Assembly (NCBI GenBank): GCA_014529385.2
Contig: CM043959.1
Span: 1,832,358 to 1,896,357 of the forward strand
DNA: 64,000 bases
Direction of reading: 5' to 3'
Source of the DNA: Adiantum capillus-veneris
Lineage: Eukaryota; Streptophyta; Polypodiopsida; Polypodiales; Pteridaceae
A program made the translations under genes and the position numbers. The notes beneath the pieces were generated by a model that made no database searches, was not told where the DNA came from, and was given only the letters and a program-made list of their open reading frames with translations. Positions within the stretch are counted from its first letter, which is position 1. Every line of letters begins with the position of its first letter. Of this stretch, positions 19,628 through 31,529 are shown one piece after another.

Positions 19628-21355
19628 ATACTCAACAATTTAATATGCCATACATTTCAAGGGAGTTGGAGGAAGTTCACTTGTATGATCATACCTTAAT
19701 TGATTCGAAAGAGCCGGATCACTATGGAAAGTTACTTTTACACATGTGTAGTAATAGCGCGGGTATGCTCATTGCCAATGGTGTATCTTTGTGGAGTGGA
19801 ACCAATGGATTTACATGTAGAAAACATAATGGGGATAGTCTGATTGACTATATGCTACTCTTTGAAGCCATCATGTATCGCATAAAGAGTTTTATGTTTG
19901 GCCAATGGACCCCAAAATCAGACCATCAAACCTTATAGATTGACCGTGCATGTGGAGAAGCAACTAAGCATGATAATCTCAGCCAAAGGGAAGAAAAGTT
20001 ATCACTATGTATGGATTGCAAACCGGCACCAATGTATGTTGAAATGGTTGAGCAAAAGTTATGGATGACAAAGCTTCAATATGATGCACCATTGGAAACT
20101 AAAGGGGAAGCTTTCAAGAAATTTATTTGTTCTTGTGCCGAAGAATGCTTTGCCATAAAGCATCTCCATGATATCAACAAAGATAGATCATGCAAAAGGT
20201 GGTTTGATAAAGAATTTCAAGATGCTGAAAAGTCCTTGATAAAGCTTGGTACAACTATGGAAAAATACAATTCTCAAAGTTATTTGCATACATACAAGGC
20301 ATTGATTCAAATGAAGAGAAGAAGATGGGAAGTAAAACAATAACTTTTTCAAGTCTAAGAAAAGGCACGTGCATGTGGAAGATTTTGGAGAAACTTGAGG
20401 GGCAAGCAAATCGAGAATTTTTGTAACTTGAGACTTTGTAATATGTACACACATTGTAGGAAACTATATGAGCAACCAAATGCTGAAAAAATGCCATTTT
20501 ATGTTTCACTCCCATTTATGCCCTCTTTTTTGACTATTGAGGATGTATGCGGTGGGCTTAAAAAGTTGGCCACTCGCAAAGCGGGAGATCTTCAAGGTAT
20601 CAAGCAGGAGATGATGAAATGGACGAGAGATTTTACCCATGAGTGGATGTGTGATATGTTCAACATTGCACTTCAATATGGTATGCCTTATGATTGAAGT
20701 ACTAATTGGGTTAAGCCTTTGCATGAAGGAGAGGATATAAAGAATGTAAACAACTATCGGACTATAATGATTGGTTCTCTTATGGCAAAGGTTTTTGGGT
20801 GCTTAATGGAGATGAAATCGAGTGATTGGGTTGAAGAGAATGACAAGCGTGCAAAAGGACAAGCAGGTTTTTGTCGATGCCATAGCACCATTGATCATCT
20901 TGTCACTCTTTGTGTCCTCATGTAGGAAAGCCGGTTGAAAGGCAAGCAATTGTACTATTTTTTTGTGGACTTTAAAAAAGCCTTTGATATGAATCCACGT
21001 AACAATTTGTGGAGAAGGATGGAAGAACTCCAAGTGCCAAGTGAGTTTATGCTTGCGATTTCTTGAATCTATGAGAAGGTGATTTGTCAACTGCGCATGG
21101 GAAGAGAAATTTCAAAAAAAATTATAAGCAATATTGGGGTTAGATAAGGATGTCCGCTGTCACCAACACTCTTTGGTCTATGCATCGATCAATTGGAACA
21201 AATGGTACTTGAATTTATACAAGGAGAAGGCATTGAAGAGATCACGATTTGCAATGCAGTAATCATGCTTTTGTTGTATGTGGATGTTGTTGTTCACACA
21301 CATCACTACCACATAAGGGGGATGGGAATGGAGAGTGATTTTGGAGGGAGCTTTT
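19628..21355 (+). mobile_element. LINE copy 3, 5'-truncated
   Basis: It begins abruptly inside the endonuclease (ACTCAACAATTTAATATGCC, identical to 21971-21990) and continues through RT. It extends past the point where copies 2 and 4 stop, into GCPLSPTLFGLCIDQL and a degenerate Y-x-D-D region (LLLYVDVVVH). One frame is kept throughout with stops near 19936, 20341, 20695, 20923, 21064 and 21145. At about 21355 it runs straight into ORF1 sequence of copy 4, so the two copies stand head to tail. Confidence 0.8.
19645..21300 (+). pseudogene. LINE ORF2 remnant: endonuclease C-terminus and RT
   Basis: Blocks in order: endonuclease C-terminal half (MPYISRELEEVHLYDH, NGVSLWSGTNGFTCRKHNGD, SLIDYMLL, a typical SxIDYxL end), a linker (AEECFAIKHLHDINKDR, KRWFDKEFQDA), and RT N-terminal blocks (MPFYVSLPFMPSFLTIED, GGLKKLATRKAGD, WVKPLHEGEDIKNVNNYRTI). 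Then come FFVDFKKAFDM with the first catalytic-type Asp, and GCPLSPTLFGL. The YADD box reads YVDV and about six in-frame stops are present, so it is dead. Some stops fit single transitions (for example a TGA where copies 2 and 4 read TGG, at YDWSTNW/YDWITNW). Confidence 0.75.
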
Positions 21356-21369
21356 CTAATCATATGCAT

Positions 21370-22008
21370 TGCAAGGCATATGAGGAAAAGAATATGAAAA
21401 ACAAGGAGATCTCTCACGAAGAAAATGTGCCCAAGGAGGAGCCAAGTCCCTCAAGAAAATAGGGATGCACTACCTATGAAGCCGAGTAACAATTCAAAAT
21501 ATACTTTTGGAATTGCAATGGATACCCATGGAATGTGGGTGTTGGCATTTATGAACTAACAAGCAAAGCCAATGTTGTACTCCTTGTTGAAACTTGGGAG
21601 AATGATACACAAAGAATTAACAGCTTGGAGGATTACAATGTTTATTCATTAACATGGTCAAAGAATCTCAAGCAACAAAGACGGCAAGAAGGGGTAGGAT
21701 GTATGGTTAAGAAAGGATTGAAATATTTTGTATCAATTGTGAAAGATGACAAGTACAAACGTTATGTATGGCTGAAAATTACGACACCAAAAAGAGCACC
21801 CATTTTTGTAGCTGGTTGCTACATTCCTCATCATGATTCCCCCTTTTATGCTTACATGGATAGAGATCAACCATTTTTTAAAAGAAGAGAACCTTGCTTA
21901 TTTCAAAGGCGAAGGTGATGTTATTGTATTTGGGGATATGAATGCTCGCACAAAAACATTGCAACATGATACTCAACAATTTAATATGCCATACATTTCG
22001 AGGGAGAT
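21370..22008 (+). pseudogene. LINE ORF1 tail and endonuclease N-terminus (copy 4)
   Basis: 21370-21462 encodes the ORF1 C-terminus (KAYEEKNMKNKEISHEEN), in frame with copy 3's RT remnant by chance of the junction. From 21480 the endonuclease begins: NCNGYPWNVGVGIYELTSKA, VLLVETWENDTQ, CMVKKGLKYFVSI, FVAGCYIPHHDSPFYAYMDR, then after a frameshift near 21880 VIVFGDMNARTKTL. The E-T-W and G-D-M-N-A-R motifs are those of APE-type LINE endonucleases, which nick target DNA. Element B interrupts it after 22008. Confidence 0.75.
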
Positions 22009-22964
22009 TGTTGGAGGCTCGCCATAGCATAGGCAATCTCCCACAAATCTATCAATCCGGAGAGAGAGAGCATGACCCGGCTAGGGCTTGGAGGCATCAC
22101 ACAAAGAATGTGCGAGAGCGTCATCGGATGCAAAGATTGAGAGGATTCAAGAGTGTGCATCCTCCAATGCAATTTAGAAATCATCCCAAATCAACTAATG
22201 CTAATCGCACATCAAGCATCAATTTCAAGCAATCATCTACACACATCAAGCAACGAAGTGAAACACACTAATCTTGGAATCTCTCAAGCACAACTCTAAT
22301 TACATGCATTGACGATTAAGCACACAAGATCGCATTCAAGTCGGCCACCCTAACCATGCCCATCATGGTGTCCAAATCAAGTCACACATAATCAAATTAA
22401 GCTCAAGGCTTCTTAAACCTACACACACACACAAGCACACCATTAGAGGACAACTCTAATCCCTCAATCACGAGTACGCCCACTCCGCTTAATTGAGAGA
22501 GTTAGATAAGGACTCCACTAATCGGATAGCTTAGCATAAGTAAGAGTTAGATTAGAGAAGATCAACACTTCAAAACAATGAAGGAAAGTAGATAAACATG
22601 ATTGACAACATAATGAAGACTAGATTAATTAAGAGAGGATTACACTAATTACATGTGATTAGCACTAGCCTTCTAAGCATGGGCATTAAGCTCAAAGGCT
22701 AGGCCATCAAAACCTCCTCTAGGGAGAGAGTTCTCAAAAGGACCACTCAAGAATGACCTCTCATTAAGCATAGGGCTCTTTTATAGTTTTGGGCCTCAAA
22801 CCCTTCAACTATGGGATAAAGTGAGCTCTCTTGCCTAGACTCATACAACGTTGGAACTCCTAAATGAGCCCAAGCCCTATACAATGAGAAGTAAATACTG
22901 TGCACTATGGCACATCCACAACTTGGTGCATAAATGGTGTAGCCTGTGTTAGCCGCTGCTAACA
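22009..22964 (-). repeat. Element B 3' LTR (left copy)
   Basis: 956 bp, TG...CA ends. It carries a CACACACACACAAGCACACC stretch (about 22422) like the CA clusters of the leader. An open frame at 22747-23133 on the minus strand runs out of the LTR and has no motif; I treat it as chance. Confidence 0.95.
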
Positions 22965-22983
22965 TTCCCCCCTTCCTAATTTG

Positions 22984-23001
22984 GCGCACGTCCTCGTGTG
23001 C
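22984..23001 (-). ncRNA. Stem-loop upstream of the polypurine tract, element B
   Basis: In element sense the stem is GCACACG/CGTGCGC with one A-C mismatch and an AGGA loop, 7 bases before the GGAAGGGGGGAA tract. It occupies the same position as the hairpins of A, C and E but has a different stem. Confidence 0.6.
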
Positions 23002-26000
23002 TGGTGAAGCAAAACACGGTGACATGGTATAAAGCAAGTCCTTGGAAGAAATGTTAAGCTGCAAAACATAAGAACAAGTAATGAGCATCAAAGGCCACCA
23101 AGATTGAATATAACATGAAGCATAAATGAACAATCATGCAAAGTGATTTTTTGCTTCTAAAAGATGGGTTAATCATGGTCAAAAACTAGACAACATAAAG
23201 CAAAAAAATACTCAAACTATTGTGAAGATTAAACCACTTGAAATTTCAGTTTTATGCATGAAACACAAGCAATCAATTATGACCCTAGGCTAATGCAAGT
23301 TCTTAAACCTACTAGCCTAAAAACTATGTGAACAATCTTAATAAATCATTCAAGTCTATCATGTCTATGGGCTATAAAAAAGCTCCTAATCTATTAGTAC
23401 ATTGTCAAAGCTTTTTTGAAGCTCAAGGAAGTTTTGATTTAGTCATTCATTGAAAAATTAAAGCACAATCGCAAGGCTACCACCCCAAGGCAAGTCTAGG
23501 CGCGACTCTCAGCTCCTTGAACCCTCAAGAAGGTGTTCCAAAAGCCTACTAGCTTACCAAGGCGATGGCTAACCCCTATCAACCCAGGGCATCGGTTTAG
23601 GGCTTTGACCAAGCGAGCCAAAGTCATTCCCCTCGCCTACCAAGTGTCAATAAGGCGCTAGGCCTCACATAGACACAACATAACATATAATTTTTATTTT
23701 CATGTGCCTTAGTAGCATTTTTGCTACTTTTTTGGACACTTCTTTGCTTCATGGTTCATTTTTTAGCACATTTTTATTGCTTCCTTTATGAGATATTTAT
23801 GGCAATTGGACTAAAAAAGATTAAAGCCTAATCATAGCCCTAGGTCGTGACAAAAATGAATGAAATATTACGACTATCACTAAGAATCTAGGACTAGCAA
23901 GAAATGAACCTACATTAACCTAAGGTCAAGGCCAATTACCTATGATTTGCATTCATAAAACCTAATTTTTTGGTGAGTTTAATTTTCACAAAGTAGGGTG
24001 TTGAAACTTTACAATGCCTAGCTTTTGAACATGAAAAACCCATAGCTTAGAAGCAAAATTTCACTTAAACCAAGCAATAGAATGGAAAGATGAACAAAGA
24101 GCCAAATCATGGAAGGATTACACCTATTCATGCTCTTTGAGCATCCTTGAGAAAGCATCCCCTTTGTGTAGAGAAGTCTCTTGATCTTTATTTGCAAAAG
24201 AAGCCTTTTGAAGCTAAGTGTAAACGCAAGCTACAAAAGCCAATTATTGAAAAGCCACACAAAAACATTAATGAAAACCTAAAGCTAGGGTCTTGCATAC
24301 CCGAATTTTCCAAAGGGAAAAAACCCAAGGGAAAAAAAATGCCTTTGGTTATGCACATGATGCTCTAAAGTAACAATTTTATGCATACATAACATCCATG
24401 AGAGATAAAATGCTTCCATATAAGCAAATTTTGCAATTTTTACCATCTCTCATGCATGATTCAAAAGTCGATTAATTTCTAGCTCAATGAGATATGGAAT
24501 TTAAACAAGCCAAGAGCTGAAAATAATGCAACTTTATGAAGTGAAGTGGCTTTCAAAGCCAGAATTTACAATTTAAAGCTTTTCAAAAAGTTGGCTAACA
24601 ACTAGCTCAGTAAATTTGACAATTTTAGAGCACACTCTATGAGCTAGAGATGACTGCAACTTGATGAAATGAAAGTGAATGGCTCTTACTAGCCAAAGTA
24701 TTTACTTGAAAGCTCAAAAGTTGGCTAAACACTAGCTCAAATGAAAAAATTTGCATTTTTAGACCAAGCTATGAGCTAGCATTACAACTTTAATCCCAAC
24801 ATTTGGAATGGCTCTAATTAGCCAAATTGTTGCAATACATTGCAATGATGACCCCTTCTTGGATCAATGAAATTACACACATGCCACACCCCTTCAAAAT
24901 GAAGTTCAATTGTTAGTGCATGAAAGCTTTTGATCATCCAATACAAGCACTAAATACATGCTAAATCACAAGCCCAAAAGTTTTGGTGCTCTCTTTTATC
25001 CGTCAAACAAGATCAAGGTTAGTGTTATGCAAGGATTTTCCATTCAAATCAAACACTAAAAATGTAAAATCAATGCCAAGCCCAACTTTCAATGCACACC
25101 CTCGATGATCATATCCAACTAGCACTCATACGGCATGCATAGCAAGGGAAAAAGAGAGCATAAGATGAAGTGAATTGAAGCTCCCTCGAGGCATAAAAAC
25201 CTTGTTTTGTATCATTGGCCATCATCCCTTCAAAAAAGATCATTGATTAGTGCTATACATTCATATGGTCAACACAACACAAGCACTAAAAATATGCACA
25301 ATCAACCACATCCCCAAAGTTAAATGCTCACGCTTTTCCATCAAACAAGCTCAAATTTAGTGCTTTGCAATGATTTCATTCAATTCAAGCACCAAAATGT
25401 ATAAACAATGTTAAGTTTAAGCACAAAGTCCCAACGAAGCAAGCACTACTCATCATCCAACGAAGCAAGCACTACTCATCATCCAATGTAATTCTCACAT
25501 GAAGCTTACATGAAATGTGTCTACTAGTGCTATGCAAATTGAACCAAGATTTAAACTACACAATCAATGCTCTTCTTGCTTGCTTTCATATGGCATACAT
25601 AGTAAAAGGAAAGAGAGAGCATACGATGAATTGAAATGTCAGCTTCCCCGAGACATCAAAACCCAATTTTGTGTCTTTGGCCAATACCTTGGTAAACATG
25701 GCTCAATAATTAGTGCAATAAAGATTTTGGCTTTCAAGATAAGCACTAAAGATGTCAAGCTCAAGTGAAATTCCCAGTGCAATCTTGCAAAAACATTCAA
25801 TGAACAGACATAAAAACTATATCCCATGCTCCCTTCTAAAAGATTTTTCATTTATGAAGCAAGAAGGTTGAGAAAGTGAGATACAGAATGACGATCACTA
25901 AATTCACATAAGTCCATTTAAAACTCTGTTTAGTGCTAATAGGTAGATCTGTCAGACACAAACACTAATCATCATTTATTGCAAGGAGGCTCACTCCCCA

Positions 26001-26229
26001 CCCTGAAGCGATTTTTTTATTATCTCAATGTGCTTACCTAATTTTTTCCTAACTCTCACTGCCTCAATTTTGTCAAGTTCTTGCATTACTTGATCATGTT
26101 TATGGTTCCCGATTAGTTTAATGAGGTTCTTTGAGTCGCAAAGGTGGGAACTACCTCGTTTTTTATATATATAATAATAATAATCTTTTCTTTTGTTGTT
26201 TTAATTTCTGCTATGCTTATTGCCAGGTG
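23002..26229. other. Element B interior, AT-rich non-coding with degenerate repeats
   Basis: No gene. Two degenerate tandem families are visible. One has a period of about 133 bp (24590-24790: AGTTGGCTAA, CACTAGCTCA, TATGAGCTAG). The other is a looser family at about 24900-25770 with units containing TAGTGC(T)ATGCAA, CATTCAA and AAGCACTAAAAATGT. An exact 26 bp duplication lies at about 25436-25487 (CAACGAAGCAAGCACTACTC twice). The block GGGAAAAAACCCAAGGGAAA at 24315 matches the 3' modules of A and C. Confidence 0.6.
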
Positions 26230-27330
26230 GTTGCAGAGAGTGGGAAGATTGGGAGCAGGGACAGGGTAGCGTACTAGGACTGTGGGCATTCCCGTGTGCT
26301 GAGGTTGGCTGCTCTTGGGGATTCTGCAGGGATTCGGTGAGCACGCCTATGCCTGAGCGCGCTACTTGTGATTGAGAGAAACTTGAAGGTCATAGCTACG
26401 ACTCCTCGAGCAGCGGCAAAGATCAGTGCGCATTGTGTCCTACTTGATCGCAGGTGCCAGGTGCTCGGGCTCTATCAATTCATGTCGAGCATTAAACTCC
26501 AACTAGGTGCAATTTTCAGCACGGATATAAAACGATAGGGACTGTGCTGGTGGTTGATCTCAGTGCAGGCACTTCTGGTGAATCAAACGCAGCAATTAGT
26601 AAGGCGAGACTTAGGGACCGGGGCGGGGAATGGGACCGCGTTCAGGCTCGAGGGTGCACGCATGTGTGTGTGAGTGTTGCGAGCAGCTAGGGTACTTGGG
26701 AGCCGCGATCCTGTGTGTGTGTGTGTGTGTGTGTGTTGTGTTGATGTACTGTGGCCAGCAAAGCAGGGTCGGGGTCTGCACGTGTGTGTGGGTGTAGTTG
26801 TAAGGTAAATGCTGCAGCAAGGCGCGGTGCAGTACACAACTATTGCGGCCGTTTTCAACGGTTACTGTACAGCAACGTGGACACGTAGGCATGAGCAATA
26901 GCGCAGGAGCTGCATGCGGCCGATACTCTGAGAAGCTGAGAACAATAGTGTAGGTGCACTGTGAGAGCATTGGAGAAATCTCCGAGCAGATGAAAGAGCG
27001 CCAAATGTTATAATCGGCAGTGTGTGTGTGGGGTGAAAACCAGCGCGAAGAGCGGGCCTGCAGCTTTGACAAATTGGCTGGTGTGTGTGTGGAGTGGAAA
27101 TGACGTGCAGTAGGTTCCAGCATTGCATTTATTAGCCGAACAGCGCGAAGAGTGTGTGTGTGTGTGCGCGCTTGTATTGTAGTCCAAGGCAACTCCGCAC
27201 TGTGTGTGTGTGTGTGGCGAAAACGCCAAGACAGCTAATGGCTTCATTTTCGGCAGAATTTTAGCCGATAGCGTGTGTGTGGGTAGGCGTGCTGCCCGAG
27301 CTAGAGTAGGTCAAAAAGGTGCACCAAGGA
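26230..27330. other. GC-rich island with eight (GT)n clusters in element B
   Basis: Base composition shifts sharply from AT-rich to balanced or GC-rich at about 26230 and back at about 27330. TG runs of 8-24 bases occur near 26661, 26711, 26782, 27019, 27081, 27150, 27200 and 27271, separated by unique sequence. Minus-strand frames here (up to 193 codons, rich in HTHT) are translations of these repeats and carry no domain. It may be captured host DNA or an unusual element segment; I cannot tell which. Confidence 0.5.
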
Positions 27331-27339
27331 GCACTGTAA

Positions 27340-29036
27340 AGCTCATTTTATATTAAAAAAATTATAAGGAGAGATTCACATGGCCATTGAGGATGTGTTA
27401 GCATGAATGTATATGGTGTGTGGGTAGTCATTGAAGCCAGGGTGGGTTAAAGATTGACACACACAATGGGAAATACAATTGATGTCACGTATTTCATATA
27501 TATTTTTGTTTTCAATTGACATTAATATGAATCACACAATAACTCCTTCGTCCATACCTCAATCAAGCATAAGTTAAGATTGATGCATTGTGTTTTGAGT
27601 GAATCGATTGGTCATAGCTTCCCAAATTACCTAGTAATGCAAGCTCGAAAAATTGATATTAAAGGCGGTTTACATCAAGCATTGTGTACACACATGAATG
27701 TAGTGCATCATTAATTCTCAAATGCCAATTTGTATCCAATTTCAATCACTGCAACTCAAGTTGCTCATATCCAATCGAATTGGCATTCACATCACAATGG
27801 TAATGTAGATTAATCATTTTCAATTGGGTATCAATTGAATCATCCAAAGTCAATCAATCAAATACACACCAATCTTTTGGGCCAAATTAATCATCATAAT
27901 TGGTAAAATACCAATTAATCATTCACAATTTAAGCATAATTGGCCATTAATTAGGCACACACACCAAAATTTAGGCCGTCAATTTGTGCAAAAATTTCAT
28001 TAAACACTCATTGCATTTTCGCAATTGCACACTTGATCACACATACATGAGTATATACATGCTAAATTAACTCAATTTTAATCAAAAATTCATCAAATTT
28101 TAACTCAATTTAGCATTGCACACACACACAAATTAGGTGCACAAATCCAATTTTTTGCTCAATTAGCAACGAAATTAGGCCAATTCCTAATGCTTGCACA
28201 CACATTTATTGCAAAATCATCAATCTACAAGCATTTAGGTGTTCACTTTGACCATAATTCTTCTCATCAAAGTTATTTAAAATGGGCACACACATTCAAA
28301 TCTTGCCTTAATTTTGGCAATTAGGCCTACTCCATGACCGGAATAGCCTCACATACGCATCAATTTAGTGTTTTGCACACACAATTTATGCAAAACTACC
28401 ATTCCTCAAGCATCTAGGCATCCAATTTCATTCCAATTTCATCAAACTAGGCATAAATTCCATCAATTAGGCACACACACCTAATTTTAGCAATGATTTA
28501 GCAACTCAATGGGATCACTTAATCAATCAAAAATTGAACGGAGTAGGTCAATCCACTTACAATTGATTGCATCCAAGCTAATCCTTGCTCCACGCGACGA
28601 TTCCATCATGCACACACATGTGTGCAACTCCGGTTCAGTCCAAAATTGATCAAAAAATTGACCAAAATCAACACTCAATCACACGATTAGGCATAGAATA
28701 GAGCAATTAAGAGTGATGATCCTCCTCAATTAAGGGGATTTAGCATACATTCCAAATCAAAATTAGTGGTTAGGTTAGCACAATTAGCATGAAATTAGAA
28801 TGGAATTAGTACAATTAGCACGAAATTAGCATGAATGGGATGCAAAATTAGCTGTGAAGGTTAGTGAAAAATTAGCAAAATCAAAAGAGAATTTAGGGTT
28901 TTTTGGGGTGAAATGACTCTATACACATCCAATTAAGCCTAATTACACTACACACAAATCAAATTCTACCTAATTACAAAAATCGTTAATCAAATTACTC
29001 TTATCTTTTGCAACCTCAACTCAGCTAGCGTAGGCA
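27340..29036 (-). promoter_or_regulatory. Element B 5' leader with recurrent GCACACACA
   Basis: Short CA clusters, usually (G)GCACACACA, recur near 27462, 27692, 27959, 28123, 28197, 28289, 28376, 28472 and 28612. Many are embedded in similar AATTAGGCACACACACC or TTGCACACACA contexts. The last forms a near-palindrome, GCACACACATGTGTGC. Between them are AATT-rich words. No coding frame was seen. Confidence 0.6.
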
Positions 29037-29040
29037 ACCC

Positions 29041-29060
29041 GTCCCTGGCAACGGCGCCAA
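29041..29060 (-). other. Element B primer-binding site
   Basis: Minus strand TTGGCGCCGTTGCCAGGGA directly follows the 5' LTR, close to the plant Ty3 form and one transition away from it. Confidence 0.9.
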
Positions 29061-30014
29061 TGTTGGAGGCTCGCCATAGCATAGGCAATCTCCCACAAAT
29101 CTATCAATCCGGAGAGAGAGAGCATGACCCAGCTAGGGCTTGGAGGCATCACACAAAGAATGTGCGAGAGCGTCATCGGATGCAAAGATTGAGAGGATTC
29201 AAGAGTGTGCATCCTCCAATGCAATTTAGAAATCATCCCAAATCAACTAATGCTAATCGCACATCAAGCATCAATTTCAAGCAATCATCTACACACATCA
29301 AGCAACAAAGTGAAACACACTAATCTTGGAATCTCTCAAGCACAACTCTAATTACATGCATTGACGATTAAGCACACAAGATCGCATTCAAGTCGGCCAC
29401 CCCAACCATGCCCATCATGGTGTCCACATCAAGTCACACATAATCAAATTAAGCTCAAGGCTTCTTAAACCCACACACACACAAGCACACCATTAGAGGG
29501 CAACTCTAATCCCTCAATCACCAGTATGCCCACTCCGCTTAATTGAGAGAGTTAGATAAGGACTCCACTAATCGGATAGCTTAGCATAAGTAAGAGTTAG
29601 ATTAGAGAAGATCAACACTTCAAAACAATGAAGGAAAGTAGATAAACATGATTGACAACATAATGAAGACTAGATTAATTAAGAGAGGATTACACTAATT
29701 ACATGTGATTAGCACTAGCCTTCTAAGCATGGGCATTAAACTCAAAGGCTAGGCCATCAAGACCTCCTCTAGGGAGAGAGTTCTCAAAAGGACCACTCAA
29801 GAATGACCTCTCATTAAGCATAGGGCTCTTTTATAGTTTTGGGCCTCAAACCCTTCAACTATGGGATAAAGTGAGCTCTCTTGCCTAAACTCATACAACG
29901 TTGGAACTCCTAAATGAGCCCAAGCCCTATACAATGAGAAGTAAATACTGTGCACTATGACACATCCATAACTTGGTGCATAAATGGTGTAGCCTGTGTT
30001 AGCCGCTGCTAACA
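29061..30014 (-). repeat. Element B 5' LTR (right copy)
   Basis: 954 bp, nearly identical to 22009-22964 and followed by the duplicated GAGAT. Differences are mostly transitions, as expected after methylation-driven change. Confidence 0.95.
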
Positions 30015-30019
30015 GAGAT

Positions 30020-31529
30020 GGAGGAGGTTCACTTGTATGATCGTTCTGAGAAAGAGCTTGATCACTATGGAAAGTTACTTTTACACATGTGTAATAGCAC
30101 GAGTATGTTCATTTCCAATGGTGTATCTTTGTGGAGTGGCACCAATAAATTTACATGTAGAAAACATAATGGGGATAGTGCAATTGACTATATGCTACTC
30201 GCCGAAGCCATCATGTATAGCATAAAGAGTTTTATGTTTGGCCAGTGGACCCCAAAATCAGACCACTAAACCTTATAGATTGACCTTGCATGTAGAGAAG
30301 CAACTAAGCATGATAATCCTAGCCAAAGGGAAGAGAAGTTATCACTATGTATGGATTTCAAACCGGCACCAATGTATATTGAAATGGTTGAGCAAAAGTT
30401 ATGGATGACAAAGCTTCAATATCACGCACCATTGGAAACTAAATGGAAAGATTTCAAGAAAGTTATTTGTTCTTGTGCCGAAGAATGCTTTGCCATAAAG
30501 CATCTCCATGGTCTCAACAAAGATAGATCACGGAAAAGGTGGTTTGATAAAGAATGTCAAGATGCTCGAAAGTCCTTGATAAAGCTTGATGCAACTATGG
30601 ACAAATACAACTATCAAAGTCATTTTCATACATATAAGTCATTGATTCAAAAGACGAGAAGAAGATAAAAAGTAAAGCAACAACTTTTTCATGTTCAAGA
30701 AAAAGCACGTGCATGTGGAAGATTTTGGAGAAACTTGAGAGGCAAGCGGGTTGAGAATTTTGGTAAGTTGAGTCTTGCAGATATGTACACACATTGTAGG
30801 CAACTATATGAGCAACCAAATACTGAAAAAATTCCATTTTATGGTTCACTCCCATGTATGCCCTCTTTTTTTACTATTGAGGATGTATGTGGTGGGCTTG
30901 AAAAGTTGGCCACTCGCAAAGCGAGAGATCTTCAAGATATCAATACAAGATGATCAAATGGACGGGAGGTTTTACCCATGAGTGGATGTGGGATATGTTC
31001 AACCTTGTACTTCAACATGGTATGCCTTATGATTGGATTACTAATTGGGTCAAGTCATTGCACAAAGGAGGGGATATAAAGAATGTAAACAACTATCGAA
31101 CTATAATAATTGGGTCTCTTATGGCAAAGTTGTTTGGGTGCATAATGGTGTTGAAATTGAGTGATTGGGCTGAAGAGAATGATAAGCGTGCAAAAGGACA
31201 AGCGGGTTTTTGTTGATTCGATAGAACCATTGATCATCTTATCACTCTTTACGTTCTCATAGAGGAAAGTCAGTTGAAAGGCAAGCGATTGTATTGTTGC
31301 TTTGTGGACTTTAGGAAAGCCTTTGATATGATTCCACGTAACGATTTGTCAAAAAAGATGGAAGAACATCAAGTGCCAAGTGAGTTTATGCTTGTGGTTT
31401 CTCAAATCTATGCGAAGGTGATGTGTCAGTTGCACATGGGAAGAGGAATTTTAGAAATTTTTGTAAGCATTATTGGGGTTAAACAATGATGTCCATTGTC
31501 ACCAACTCTCTTTGGTCTATGCATCGATT
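30020..31529 (+). pseudogene. LINE ORF2 remnant: endonuclease C-terminus and RT (copy 4)
   Basis: Continuation of the coding part at 21480-22008. Blocks: MEEVHLYDRSEKELDHYGKL, NGVSLWSGTNKFTCRKHNGD, SAIDYMLLAEA; linker AEECFAIKHLHGLNKDR; RT blocks SLPCMPSFFTIEDVCGGLEK, WVKSLHKGGDIKNVNNYRTI, GSLMAKLFGCIM, and CCFVDFRKAFDMIPRNDLSK with the conserved Asp. Frameshift near 30945 and stops at about 30267, 30666, 31214 and 31487. It ends at TLFGLCID, before the YADD box. Confidence 0.75.

Larger units (their letters stand above)
22009..30014 (-). mobile_element. Element B: young LARD-like LTR retrotransposon
   Basis: LTRs at 22009-22964 and 29061-30014 (956 and 954 bp; TGTTGGAGGC to GCTGCTAACA) are flanked by the perfect duplication GAGAT (22004-22008 and 30015-30019). 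I count about 13 substitutions and one 2 bp indel between the LTRs, roughly 1.4 percent. A primer-binding site at 29041-29060 and a polypurine tract at 22966-22976 (minus strand GGAAGGGGGGAA) give the minus orientation. The 6.1 kb interior has no frame above about 95 codons outside simple repeat, so it depends wholly on other elements. It disrupts the endonuclease of LINE copy 4. Confidence 0.95.
21356..31529 (+). mobile_element. LINE copy 4, split by element B, 3'-truncated
   Basis: The first part (21356-22008) carries the end of ORF1 and the N-terminal endonuclease. The second part (30020-31529) resumes exactly at the base where the first stops, once element B and one GAGAT copy are removed. 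The RT ends at about 31529, where sequence switches to the opposite-strand gypsy fragment with the same junction as at 4784. The copy thus shares its 3' breakpoint with copy 2 but lacks copy 2's internal deletion. Confidence 0.8.

Noticed and set aside
22747-23133. 128-codon minus-strand frame across the B LTR boundary
   Set aside because: The other LTR copy does not support a conserved product and no motif is present.
24147-24368. 73-codon frame with basic residues in element B
   Set aside because: It overlaps the GGGAAAAAACCC block conserved as non-coding sequence in A and C.
26583-27247. Overlapping minus-strand frames up to 193 codons rich in His/Thr
   Set aside because: They are (GT)n clusters read on the other strand; three overlapping frames are open for the same compositional reason.
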